NCBI RefSeq assembly: GCF_035083965.1
Contig: NC_089727.1
Coordinates: 16,382,769-16,446,768, forward strand
DNA length: 64,000 nucleotides
Direction: 5' to 3'
Source of the DNA: Branchiostoma lanceolatum
Taxonomy: Eukaryota > Chordata > Leptocardii > Amphioxiformes > Branchiostomatidae
Positions within the stretch are counted from its first letter, which is position 1, and the number at the start of each line of letters is the position of its first letter. The notes beneath the pieces are model-generated. The model was not told where the DNA came from. It did no database searches and saw only the letters and a program-made list of their open reading frames with translations. The translations under genes were made by a program, and so were the position numbers. This document shows positions 38,894-49,599 of the stretch, piece by piece.

Positions 38894-41800
38894 GAACACA
38901 CACATATTTGTGAGACAGGCTAGGTTAACAAGCTAACTAGAGACTACCTGAACTGACGCCTCCACTATCCAAACATACCACCCCCACATGCAGCGTGAGG
39001 TCACTCGGACTTTGGATCCACAATTGTTAGCTCTTCTTCCTCACTCGTTTTCGTGCTCCGTTTTGATCTGCTCCGTCAGTAATGGTAAGTGATCAGTATC
39101 TGAACTTTTCAGAGTCCCGTGAGAGCTAGCTATGGCACAAGGAGTTCTTGCAATAGGCATGGAAAGGTTTGAACTTAATTTCTGTCGCTAAATGCAGCCA
39201 ATCAATCAATCAACCGCAGGCATCAGGGCAGATGCATGGCGGCTGCAGACATCTCCCTCCAGGATGTTCTGTCACAGTCGCCATATTTCACCCAGCGGTT
39301 CATCATTGCAAAATTAGACCAGTTAGAGGTGCCCCCTCCCGTCTCAGAAAACAGCCCTGTTCATTAAGTTAGTCGTGACTAATCATGTTTCGGGTCTGTG
39401 TCTGTTATCTCAATCACTGCCACTGATTCAGACAATAAGACGAGATCCCCGGGTCAAAGTCTAAATCCCCGAACCCCTGGCAAACTATTGGAGCAGAAGG
39501 GACTCGGTACTTCCAGTCATAACTCACCCATAGATTGTGCAAACCTCATTTTTATGATGAATGAGAAACATTAGATACCTTTGTGGTAAATTATGAGAAT
39601 TTCATATGTCACATGTAACTGAGATCGAGTTCTAGCGTCATTAGGCATCACAGTAATACATTGCATAGTTGATGAGTAAAGAATTGTTGACTCAAGTATG
39701 GTGGCGTGTGGGATACGGCGGTTACAGTCCCCCAAGCAGATACGGGGCCCCAGCAGATACGGTCCCCAAGCAGATACGGCCCTCCAGCCAAAGAATATGG
39801 CCCCGATAAGTTGAAAAATCGCCATGGGGAAGCCTGCAACGGAGGCTAGGTGGCGTAGGACTCTAATCATAAAGCTGTATTTTTGCTGTTTCAGGCCGAA
39901 GAGCTGCAATCCCGGATGATAGTGAGAGATGCAACTCACGACGACTACCAGGCCGTTATGAACATGGCGTCTCCCGACACCTTTCGGGACGGTTTCGACT
40001 ACCTGCCGGCCAAGTTTCACGCCTATGTGGACGATCCCGACACGGCGTTTCTCCTAGTGGAGGTCGATGGAGAAGTGGTAAGATGTACGCAGGAAAGATT
40101 TTGTAGAGGCAAAAGATAACAACGTCTTTAAGGAAATAAAGTTGAAACGAAATTTGACAGGAAAAAGTGAAAGAAAAAGCTGCATGAATATTCGAAAAAT
40201 TTAGGAAATGACGTGAACTTTGGCAGTTTCAAATGTTAGATTGAAACGTCTTACTAAGATATGATTATAAAGAATGCCAACGAACTAATGAGTATGATAA
40301 AAATTAATCATTTCTTAACGTATGAATCACTAATAAAAAAAACGTAAACCTTGATGTCGAACGGGAAATTCTATCCTATTGTTTTTACCTCGTAGGTCTT
40401 CCTCGATGTGGCACATTTGCGGGATGGTGGGGAAGCCCTTGTACCTAAAACAATACGCGTGGCTAAAAAATGGCAAGGAAGAAGATTCTCAAAAATATTT
40501 GTGAATGCCTCGCGATTGCAACTCTTTGCAAAAATAATTGAAATGTCAGGGCTACAACCAAAAGTTCTTCATATACTGAGAGACACGGAGCAACGCGCCT
40601 TAAAACGTCTAGACAGCGACCTGTCCTTCCGGATGATCTCTATTATTGTAAGTATATTACGTCATATCAAAAATATTATTACACAGACCCGCGCTGTTAT
40701 GCCCTAGTCAGCGGCTACCGGGCTATTTTGGTCTCGAGTGGGACCCAGATCATTTTGATTCGGACTTAAACTGATCAGTTTCGACCATAGCGAAATAGAT
40801 AGGCCTGATCTAAGCCGTGACCTAATCTTGGAAACATCGATTTGGTGGATCCCTGGTCCTGTGTGAGAGAGAGAGAGAAAAGTTCATGATCGATCTGATG
40901 GGGCATCGTTTAGGAAATGTTCCGTGTAGCATGACTGTGAAATCCGGTGTCACCACGATTTCGGAGCCCGGCGGCCGGGGTATGAACAGTGTCTGGTACA
41001 AATAAAAAATACAAACGACCTAATCTGAAATCACATTCCATCTAGACCACTGACGTCCCCAATTTCTACTTTGTCTCCCTAGAATATCATGTACTTTTGC
41101 TCGGACGCAATCCCCGTCAAGGACCGACTGACTGCCGCCCAGATCTCCCTCCCCACCCTCGTGCCCTACCAGCCGACCGACTTTCAACGCCTGCTGCCGC
41201 CCGCCTTCTCGGCTGCCGTCCTGTCTGAAGGCTTCGTCTTTGTTGATTGGGATCCGCACAAGCTTTCTGAATCCAACATGAAGAAGTTTGTAGAAGCGGG
41301 CTGCTACATCCTTGTCGACTCGACCAAATTGGCCGCCAAGAGTCTTAGTTTCGGCGGGAGTTACATGACTCCCCGAGGCAGGGTGTATCACATAGACATA
41401 CACAGTAAGGACGAGGCTTTATGTAAGGCTCACATCTTAAACCACGTGAAGAATGCCTTTAGCCAGTATACAGGCATGATAACCTTCTATGTTATGGTGA
41501 TTGACAAGGGGTTAAAGGATGTAGTGATGAAGTTTTGCGTCAGGGATTTGCATTTCGAACACCTTCCACATGATCATACATATGTTCTTGACGACCTTGA
41601 CTTTGAAGCTTTACTGAACTCCGAGATGGGAAAATCCAAATACTGAGGACATAACTCAAACGTGGTTGACAAAATGCAGGTTTAGATGTGATTGGAATAT
41701 TTTCACTATCTAGACAAATTTCCCTGTCGCCCGAAACTAAGATTTAGCGCGACAGGGTCCAGATTCATAACATAAGCTTTAGACAAACTAGAGTTCCATG

Positions 41801-44643
41801 ACCTCATACCTTTGCCAATTAATGGTAACTTTTTCGTGTGACGTATTACAAATGTTTCCATTTGATATGCAAATAAGATCGCCATTTGCATGAATCATAT
41901 TAGTTGATTATCTTCTCTACCCAAGTAGCCAATTAAGGCTTATCTTAGTTAAGAGGGCTATTGTAGCATTTACTCATAAATTGTGTAAATGAGGCCATAT
42001 CGAATAATAATAATAAGTTAATTGCAAGTTCTTGCCCGTAGGCTAATTGCAAGTACATGTAACATGAAAGGACGGACAGGCAATTGATAACAATATAGTA
42101 TGTGGCTATTCTATTCTAGATACTAACAATAAATTCTATCTTATTTGGGTTTGACTTCTTTTCCGAGACAGTGGAAGACGAATGATCCCACTTTTTCTGT
42201 GATGTGTGGGTTTTGTGATGTTAAGAGGAGAGTAGTTTTCTTTTTGTCCGTGGACAATAATGTTCACCTTTACTTAACTTCTTATTACTGCTATGCTACA
42301 AAATTCCTATCATTTACCAATATGGCATCATAGTATTTTCTCATCTGCAAATAAAGTCCTCATTCGCATAATCGATATCTATCGCATATCGATATTCCTC
42401 TCTTTCTCACTTACATGATGTAAAATGTTTGAGAGTCCTGTCATGGAATGCAAATTAGATCTTTAACATATGATAAAAGAGATGTATGCAAACATCATGA
42501 CGATCCGTCTACCCCTTCTTGAGTTATTTTCTTTTAAAGTCCGACAAATAATTGGTCTCTGCAGTTCCAAACAAGCCGCCAAGGAGGGAAAACTTACACC
42601 ACTTACTCCCTCCTTCAAGAGCAAAATCCCAACCACCGCACTTCCAGAAAATTAGACCTCAAACTTTGAAGTTCTGCTGCACTGCCGTAGAAAGCCGCAA
42701 GGACGCCCATTATGGAGCTTGACCTTTGTTATCCCGACCCCCCAGTCAATTACCAAATATCACGAGAATCCATCCACAGCTTCTCGAGTTAAGTTGACAG
42801 AATACAAACACACAAACATACAATGCCCCCTGCAAGCCGCCAGGAGACACATTATCAAACTTAACCCTCGTTTCCCCGATAACTACCTACCTAACAAATA
42901 TTAGGAAGATCCGTCTTCAGCTTCTCGAGTTCACATCAAACACACATGCAATCACATCCACTCCACCATGACAAAACGGAAAACATAACCTTCTGGCGAA
43001 GATATCAGTTGTTATATCAGACCCGTTCACATACGTCGTGCGATCGCAAGCTGAGTACATTCTTGGAACAACCGTTGTGTATGTCTCCTGAAAAGTTCAG
43101 CTGCCTTGTTACTGGAAAAGTTGTCTTATAAGATCCTTTACGACGGTTGGTTCCGTTACTGCCTGCTTGAAAATTCTACAACAGAAAACTCGTACAGCGA
43201 TCAACGACAAAATGTGCCCGCGCGCATCACCGGTAAATTCTTATAGCTATGAGATTCTTTTGACATGAATAAGCGTAATGTTTACCGCCATTAGCGTGTA
43301 AGTAGAACGGGACCCAATATTTACCACTGGAACAACAACCATGAAAGGTAAAGAGCTCTCACGTCATTGTCGACTTGCTTCAAGTCGTCAGACACGCAGT
43401 TGTCCGCCACTCTAGACCATCCTCCGGACGGCCGACAGTACCTTCCAATTTGCCCTGATGGAGATAAAACGAGAAGATGAAACAGTATGCGGCATGTTTA
43501 AGATGATGTCAGAACATTAGAGCTTCACATTTCACAAACAGGTTGAAAAAAGTGAAACAAAGCCCTGCCATCAGCTAGGACTCAGAGACTGAACAAGTCA
43601 TTCCTGTACTGTGCCATAAGACTCTATAATGAAGATGCCTGACCCACGACTGTCCCGTTTTGGTTTGTGAAAATATGTAAATGTAAATGGTATGTATTAT
43701 GTGAAACTGTATTGATCTTAAAATGAACGCTTGTAAAAATCGGAACACAATTCAGGGAGGCATTAGCTAATCCCTGCTCTTGTACGATTTGTGATGAATT
43801 GAATAACCATGAAGCAATTCATCTGATACCTTCATATCCACCCGGACAATCCACGTAGATTGCGTCTCCAGGCGGAGTCTCTGGCCAGGGAAACCCAAAC
43901 TTCGACTCTTCCTCTGGACACGGACCAGCCTGGGAGTCTCCCTGGCCAAACTGTATCGGCAAAGGCAGGCCGTTTAGCGGGACAGGGCTGCCGTTAGCTG
44001 GGGAGGACTGTTGCGCATTGGGGAGAGAAGACGATCCCCGTGGTCCGACGGTGCTCTGTGAGGACGGGGACGATCCTGGTCCGGTGACGGGAGGGGACCC
44101 GCCTGTCGCCGAAGACGAGCCGTTGGACGCCCCGCCGCCACCAGAAGAGGACGAAGATGAGGATCCACCGCCCGATGATTGAGACCCGCCGCCCGAGGAA
44201 GACGCAGACGACTGGTTGGAACTGCTTCCCGACACCGGTGCGTTGGCGCTGACAGTTGCTTGAGGGCCGGCACTTGGGGTCTCAGAAGAGCCCGGTGAGC
44301 CACCTAGGAGACAGAGACAAGTTTTAGTGGAAAACCATAAAATTTCTGTAAAAGATCTGTCAATTCTTCAAGACCTTTCCAAGTGAAAGCACTAGATTAA
44401 CTTCATTGATTTCACCAACTGCACGCCTCGCAGAATAAAAAAACTTATTTTCCTTAAACTTAAGTGTTTCAACCAGTTCTCTGCTAGGACGCTAGACCTT
44501 CAGATGTAGGAAAATACCAAGCAACTCACACGTATCACACTCTGTAATTTAAACTCACCAGGAATAACGGTCTGTGTTCCTGCAAAGTTCACAGTAGACA
44601 GAAGAAATATTACAGGCACGACAATGCTCTTAACTTGACACAT
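28404..44643 (-). CDS. Adhesion G-protein-coupled receptor (HormR-GAIN-GPS-7TM)
   Basis: Exons: 44559-44643, 43830-44303, 43363-43454, 38437-38601, 37827-37904, 37043-37220, 36644-36793, 36218-36290, 35790-35898, 35316-35380, 35000-35114, 34270-34373, 33920-34022, 33293-33385, 32790-32914, 32181-32247, 31949-32034, 31490-31616, 30995-31036, 28872-29024, possibly 28404-28412 (Ile-Lys-stop). The phases agree over 828 codons. In order: signal peptide ([20 protein letters not shown]), a Ser/Gly-rich region, a HormR domain ([16 protein letters not shown]), the GAIN region, the GPS ([11 protein letters not shown], with the usual HL/T cleavage site), seven helices ([51 protein letters not shown]) and a basic Ser-rich tail. 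Family role: plasma-membrane adhesion and mechanosensing through a tethered agonist. The donor of exon 38437-38601 and the last exon are the weak points. Confidence 0.85.
28650..28845 (-). mobile_element. tRNA-derived SINE
   Basis: The minus-strand head at about 28845-28770 has an A-box-like segment (TAGTCCAGGGGTTAGCG) and a B-box GGTTCGATCTC. It lies in the last intron of the adhesion GPCR, next to an A-run. Confidence 0.6.
29084..29131. repeat. Short near-perfect hairpin
   Basis: ACCAAGGAGGTTTAATCAA is followed at once by its complement TTGATTAAACCTCCTTG with almost no loop. It lies in an intron of the GPCR gene; its role is unknown. Confidence 0.6.
29461..30958 (+). repeat. Long interspersed repeat, copy 2
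   Basis: It starts with the fold-back CTTCGCCGAGTACTTGTACT, carries GGGCCCCCTAGCGGC at about 30066 and TTTGCATAATTAGAAAGG blocks, and ends GTGTTCGTGGAACTCTAGTT. A TA-flanked MITE (30351-30516) is nested inside it, so the long repeat is older than that insertion. Confidence 0.65.
30351..30516. mobile_element. TA-flanked MITE, CTCTCCAAGCAGAGG family
   Basis: Inverted ends TCCTCCAAGCAGAGTTG and CTCTGCTTGGAGAG, flanked by TA on both sides; the 166 bp can fold along much of its length. It is inserted in the long repeat 29461-30958. Confidence 0.8.
31253..31454. mobile_element. Harbinger-type MITE (202 bp)
   Basis: Inverted ends TGCTAGGGTCACATTTCCAA and the GC-rich GGGGCCCGGCCGGGC, flanked by TTA at 31250-31252 and 31455-31457. 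It lies just beside the exon for helix 6 (31490-31616) of the GPCR. Confidence 0.8.
32337..32700 (+). mobile_element. LINE ORF2 C-terminal fragment
   Basis: Plus-strand translation from about 32385 reads [20 protein letters not shown], then [20 protein letters not shown], and after one change of frame, [20 protein letters not shown]. This order of motifs is typical of the C-terminal end of LINE endonuclease/reverse transcriptase proteins. The fragment is 5'-truncated, has at least one frameshift, and lies in the intron between GPCR exons 32790-32914 and 32181-32247. Confidence 0.75.
33005..33240. repeat. Degenerate 40-bp minisatellite
   Basis: Five or six diverged units related to ATGTCCTTGGTGCTGAAAAC, the same motif as the array at 34461-34940, in a neighbouring intron of the GPCR gene. 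Confidence 0.8.
34461..34940. repeat. Minisatellite, 12 units of exactly 40 bp
   Basis: Units of the form TGCAGAAAACAACATCTATT followed by GGTTATGTCAATGTCCTTGG; most differ at only one to four bases. It fills most of the 626-bp intron between the GPS exon (35000-35114) and the helix 1 exon (34270-34373). Because three units equal 120 bp, frames stay open across it; these are not treated as genes. Confidence 0.92.
35467..35562. repeat. ACTAC-type microsatellite
   Basis: A run of CACTA / CTACG pentamers, imperfect, in an intron of the GPCR gene. Confidence 0.8.
37429..37664. mobile_element. Fold-back MITE, AACTTCCGTTA family (copy 1)
   Basis: Nested inverted arms include GTAACTTCCGTTA, GTAAGACGTTCCTGACATTA and GGTGCCAAACTGTCGTTTTT, each with its complement on the other side. 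A second copy lies at 49354-49599. It is in the intron between GPCR exons 37827-37904 and 37043-37220. Confidence 0.75.
38128..38220. repeat. Poly-G / poly-C fold-back remnant
   Basis: A run of about 18 G (38152-38169) faces a run of 13 C (38187-38199). This probably marks the edge of a decayed transposable element; it is also a likely sequencing and assembly problem spot. Confidence 0.4.
38761..38905. repeat. (CA)n microsatellite
   Basis: AAAC and CAGA tracts followed by a long CA/CG alternating run, next to a fragment related to the long interspersed repeat (ATCAATGACTTCTCGAGTTA). Confidence 0.85.
39082..41646 (+). CDS. NAT16-like N-acetyltransferase, nested in a GPCR intron
   Basis: Exons: 39082-39084 (ATG only, inferred), 39895-40077, 40396-40647, 41083-41646, all phase 0, giving 333 residues. 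The protein resembles probable N-acetyltransferase 16 (histidine N-acetyltransferase type): [56 protein letters not shown], then the long C-terminal half ([19 protein letters not shown]). Family role: acetyl-CoA-dependent N-acetylation of a small amino compound. Odd point: the acetyl-CoA loop reads QGRRFS where relatives usually have a glycine-rich QGKG-type loop, so activity may be altered. The start is placed at the ATG that directly abuts a GTAAGT donor; otherwise Met in SRMIVRDA could serve. It lies in the 4.8-kb intron between GPCR exons 43363-43454 and 38437-38601, on the opposite strand. Confidence 0.82.
41785..43012 (-). repeat. Long interspersed repeat, copy 3 (inverted)
   Basis: The reverse complement begins near 43012 with GGCGAAGATAT-type fold-back ends, passes the CTTGAGAAGC and TCCGGCGG-like blocks, and ends at 41785 with GAACTCTAGTTTG. 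It has the same family landmarks as 2284-3872 and is opposite in orientation to the other copies. Confidence 0.55.
43363..44303 (-). CDS. Ser/Gly-rich and HormR exons of the adhesion GPCR
   Basis: Exon 43830-44303 encodes about 110 residues made almost only of Ser, Gly, Pro, Ala and Asn (around 44020-44240), a likely mucin-like O-glycosylated stalk. It then enters the HormR domain ([19 protein letters not shown]). Exon 43363-43454 completes it ([17 protein letters not shown]). The four Cys and the Trp positions fit the hormone-receptor fold. They join by a phase 1 intron. Part of the gene 28404-44643. Confidence 0.8.
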
Positions 44644-45408
44644 TTTGAAGACACCATTTAAATGACATTCGTCATATAGACTGCCAACGCCCTTACTAAA
44701 TTTGCACACAAGAAGAATAATGCTACGCTGAGTGTATTTTCTTTGAAACTGTCGGTTTAGATTAAGATGTTTTAGCTGTTGCCATGCAGCAGATGTTTAG
44801 GAATATAAAAGTGGTTATGAGAATACAACAGGTGCTTTATGCGATGGCTGGTTCAATTTGGCTGTCTGGTATCAAATATCTCCAGTAATAGTACTTAATA
44901 CGGATGTTGATGTACATTTTTATTTTGACAAAGGAGAAAAACTATAGGGCAAACTCTGAATTTCTAGTATGCTTAACTATTAACGAAAACTTTATAACAA
45001 ACATTGAGCAAGTCTGAATAGTTGTTTGGATACGTCTTTACAAGAGACGCTGTTGTCACTTAAATGAGTAAACGGCGATATGGAATTACAAACGTGACAA
45101 AGAATTTATTGTCTGGGGCAGTTTTTACAGACGAGTGTTTTTGTGTAGAAAAGGGTTTTGGTAATACAAACATGCACATTTGCGATTTTATTTTTTGTTA
45201 TTATACCTGTAATGGACGCCATATGTGTACTGAATGATACTTGTGACGCCTTACACAAACGAAGCATATGGTGCTTGTTTTCACTGGTATCTACGTCATC
45301 TAGTCCATAACTAACAACAATCTGACTGGACAAAACTAACAAGCGTTGGCTGTGTTTTTGTCAGTTCAGTCGTGCAATTTCACTCAAACAATCAGATATG
45401 GTGGTCTT

Positions 45409-45563
45409 AACCAGCCAGTAACTCTCAACTGCTGACGTTTCGGTGTCTGTCAGACACCTTCTTCAGAGCTGCTGACTGGAGTACTGCTTCTCGCCGCTAA
45501 AAGAGGCTCTGAATAAGGTGTCTGACAGACACCGAAACGTCAGCAGGTGAGATTACCTGGTTG
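45409..45563. mobile_element. Fold-back MITE with GACGTTTCGGTGTCTGTCAG arms
   Basis: The inner arms GCTGACGTTTCGGTGTCTGT and CAGACACCTT are exactly mirrored at 45519-45545. The outer parts pair less well (AACCAGCCAGTAA against TTACCTGGTTG). It lies upstream of the adhesion GPCR start. Confidence 0.75.
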
Positions 45564-46639
45564 TGTAAAAATAAGTCTCCGAAATCCTATGTTCTACCAA
45601 CCTGATGAAATTATTTTCGGGGGTAGCCTTAACCCCAATCAACATAGGTCAGAAACACAAACACAAAAACCACACAAGAACAGACAGACAGACGGATACA
45701 CAGACAGACGAACCAAAAACAACACTTCACTCCCCTGGAGGTAAAGAGATCTCTTAAGCCTGATGGAGTCAGTTTTGTCATGTTGTGATCACATCCGCCA
45801 TGAAAAATAACCTTGACATTGTTTTCAGATTCACTAACCACGCATGTGACAAAATGGAGGTGCCACGAGCATTTCCCGAGCTGTATATACAACATTCTGT
45901 TTTGACATTGATGATCATTTATAATTCATGACGAATATTTGAAGGGGACACTCCTACATTCCTGGGGGATTGATTCTAATTCACTCCCACGCCCATGTCC
46001 TTTCACCGGCGTGTACTAAGCGTGAATCTACGTGATAAAGAAACATGAATATGATATGACCTAAGCAGTTCAATAACGGAGAAGAAGAATGTCCTCGTAA
46101 TATAAACAGTTAGGCCACAATAAGTGAATTCCAAGGATGACATCAGTGCGCGCATTGATATTCGCATGATTTCGAAAAAAATTGTTTCCCTCCGGAGATG
46201 GTAAACATGACAAATAAATAGTACCGAAAACGGGAAAACATGTCGTTTGTTAGCCTTTATTGTACTTGTAGAAGTTATCTAGTTGGTGAAGTAGCCTTGG
46301 CCTTTAGCTCGTTAAGTAATGATAGCCTACCACACTATTGTCACTTTATGCACTTCATGAATACAGGAATAAAAGTCTCGTTGGCCGTGAAACCATGTTT
46401 TGTCGCTTCAATTATTTTTACATCGTTTATGGTCTCTATTTGGAAAATTTAGGCGTTTCGTTTTTAACCCATCTTTTAGCCAAATTTGGAGTCTGCATGG
46501 ATGCCATCCATAAAATATACTTGCTGTGGCCGTAGCTTTAAAACATACTCTGATACATACGTATAAATGTTACGTTGATGTATTTGGCATATGTAGAACG
46601 TATTATGATTGATGTGCGTACTATTGGTAACAACTTACC

Positions 46640-47378
46640 GATGACATGGAAAGGTTGTTGAACACCGTGGCACATGGGCGGTATTACGTTACCGTGTCCT
46701 GCGCATGGGTTTCTCCCTGCAAGATATGGTATATAATGGACGTTGGTATATAATGGACGTTTCAAATCGGGAACAATACAAGTTAGCAATGCCGAATCCA
46801 ACACGTTTCACATCTGCATTTGGTATCAATTAGAACACGATGGGGAGGGGCAACTTTGTCGGTTCAAAATCACCACTGTAATTTACATATGTATTTCCAA
46901 ACTTACACTTATACATTTGAAAAACAGTACACTGCTTCAAATCAAGTCAATCAGCTTGCAACAACATACCTGTCTTAAAATGTCAGTGGATGAAAAAGTA
47001 TTAGGATAGAAAGTTTATTAGAAACACATGATTTCATTTCTTTACATAGTGTGATACGCAGTACGTGTGCACCGACCCGCTAGCAATAACAATCACACCG
47101 CTGTCTTTATAGTTGTTAACGTTAGAAACTACAACAGTAACAAAGTAACATAATCTCTAACGTTACCAACACAATGTCTTAAGCTTTCTCTGTGCAGAGT
47201 AATAATGGTGTCTAACACTGTATCTCTCCTTAGTACTGAAATGCTATCACAAGCAACTACCATGATTGTCGTCTGCAAAGAAAATGAACAAGAAAATGCA
47301 CGTACATGGTATTCTCTCCGCTGTTGGTAGTAGAACTATCGAATACAGCAACACACAAGACAAGACAGCCCGTAGCAT
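46640..47378 (-). CDS. Possible small secreted protein (partial model)
   Basis: Exon 47306-47378 begins with a good signal peptide, MLRAVLSCVLLYSIVLLPTA, and ends at a GTACGT donor in phase 1. Exon 46640-46716 continues in phase 1 with RNPCAGHGNVIPPMCHGVQQ and ends at GTAAGT in phase 0. No later exon was identified before the adhesion GPCR start at 44643. The phase 0 end does not fit the phase 1 acceptor of the GPCR Ser/Gly exon, so this is probably not an alternative GPCR start unless another exon lies between. The product is not recognised; two Cys are visible. Confidence 0.4.
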
Positions 47379-49353
47379 GTTGTACGTCTTCAGCAAGCTG
47401 AAATGATCTATGGCATCTCTAGCTGCAAACGTTCCCGACAGACATGACCACTGAAACCACCATAAACTATCCCTTACATGTTTCATGTTGCACCCATTGA
47501 GCATTTTGAGGAATGCGATCTCCTCTTTGCTTAGTGTCTCGTGTATTTTGTAATTAGAACGTCATGTTGGCGTTTTATGTCTGCTATTAAATGTGATTAA
47601 TTGTGTTTATTCGCCGCAGTCGATGATGTGGTGGACAGCTCGACATTGCGTGTGTTGATATCGAAATACGTGACGTATGCAGCTAGTAAAATCTTATGTC
47701 AAGACTAATCTAGTTAAATACCTGGGTTCGTATACTCGGCTGTATTCCGTCAGTTCTTACGCCTCTAAATTCTACAACGTAAGCGGATTTATCTAGAATG
47801 GAATGAAATTTGTGTCTGTGTGTGTGTGGGGGGGGGGGGTCAGAGCCCAGAAAAGTGCTATATCAAGCTTGTGCGAGGAAAGCCCCATACCACCAAATCT
47901 ATTCTATGTATTTGCATTGCAATTTCAATGAACTGAATAGATGTACTATATGTAACACTTAGTATCATTATCATAAATAAGATTTTACAGACACAACGTT
48001 TAACGATGCATCTTGGATTTCAATATTCATGAAAACTCGTATTGTAAACATCAAGCCATCTAAAGTACGTTTGATTTATATTCTTCTGTATTAACGCTGA
48101 CAGTTTCTGATATGGGTTTATGACTCTGTGGAAAATATCAATCTTGATGTAATACGACACCTGACGCAGGTATACGTAGGTTTGCGTCACCAGGTGATGT
48201 GTTTACCTGTTGGCTGAATGAAGGGAAGTAGAATATGATATGAAAGTTTACAGTCAATAAAATATGTACCATACCTTGGTCGGTAACAGATTATCTTGCC
48301 GAGACAAGTTAATGAAACTACGGAGATATGAACAAGCGGTTACATACTGTACTTTTCTCGAGGCTTCCTTAACTTTCATATATTTCATGCACATTGCTTA
48401 TATTTTTTAATGTCATATGAACATGAATACTGTGATTGAACAGATGACAATATTCGTTTTTTTAGCTATATCTCATGTACTGGTATTGCCTTGTTCAGCG
48501 AGTTGAAGAAACGTGATGTCACTCAAGGCGCCGGAAGTAATCTCCGTACCTTATCCAGTCATATAAATTAATTTTCCTTTAGAAATATTTTATCTGGATG
48601 TCTAACCTTCACAAGTGTCCACTGTTAAGGCTATGCCACTTTAGAAACTGTAACAATGCCAATGTTGCAGATACAAATATAATATGACTGCCCAAAAAAT
48701 CAACATATTTTGTGAAAATTCATCTTTAATGGTCTTGAAACATGTGAAGGCTGCCTCTGTGGTCGAGGAAAGTAGCCCGTTCATTTCTCTTCTTGGTTGC
48801 TTGTGTTAACATTAGAACATTACATAAGGTATTATAAAGCATGATCATGATATATGGTCATAAGTGCAGCTGTAGAATCGTGGATCCGTGTTTATAAAAA
48901 AAATGATAAATCATACACAATGTATTACATTTTATGCAATCACAAACGTTAAAGATCTACTATCATTAAAAACTATATCATTCTGTGCAGCTTTTTTCAA
49001 CGACATTCTATATATTTACAAGTGTAACATTTTGGCAACAAGCAAAAACTAAGATTTATATAACTGAAATAAGCGCAACATTTGCTATAGAGAGCATATT
49101 AGCTTTCTTATCGAAGTGCATGTATGAAAGTGGCCGTCCCTTTAACACGATATCGCTACCGAATGCAGTGCTGCTAATAACGAACCGTTTCCCCTCACAA
49201 GGTCTTGAGTGCCAAAGGTTTCAGTACAGAATCGTTTCCAGATCAAAAATAGCACAAGAACTTCAACGTAAAAAAGGAATTCTCACTCAAGACTAATAAT
49301 CACGATAAATAATTACCTAGAGAGAGTTTTGCACGCCCTCCACTAGAGTATAA
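47379..49353. other. Intergenic, no gene recognised
   Basis: A short (TG)n with a G-run lies at 47816-47840. The longest open frame (48985-49296, plus) has no domain character and is not treated as a gene. Confidence 0.5.
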
Positions 49354-49599
49354 CGCTCGTTCTCATTTAAATGTACACACTTCGTAACTTCCGTTACTGT
49401 TTAAAGTAAGACGTTACTGACATTAAGTTATACCACATATAAGGTGCCAAACTGTCGTTTTTAAAAGCCAGAAAAGTTTTAAGTCGTCATAAAAACGGCA
49501 GTTTGGCACCATATATGTGGCAAATCTTAACGTCAGGAACGTCTTACTTCAAACGGTAACGGAAGTTGCAGAATGTGTACATTTAAATGAGAACGAGCG
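49354..49599. mobile_element. Fold-back MITE, AACTTCCGTTA family (copy 2)
   Basis: Ends GCTCGTTCTCATTTAAATGT and the matching complement at 49575-49597; inner arms GGTGCCAAACTGTCGTTTTT mirrored at 49490-49510. The ends are better preserved than in copy 1 (37429-37664). Confidence 0.8.

Noticed and set aside
38723-38905. Cys/Val repeat open frame on the minus strand
   Set aside because: Translation of the CA microsatellite.
43974-44303. 109-codon minus-strand frame beginning [10 protein letters not shown]
   Set aside because: Frame-shifted shadow of the Ser/Gly-rich GPCR exon; it has no fit with the flanking splice phases.
48985-49296. 103-codon plus-strand open frame
   Set aside because: No domain, no splice context and AT-rich composition; chance open frame.
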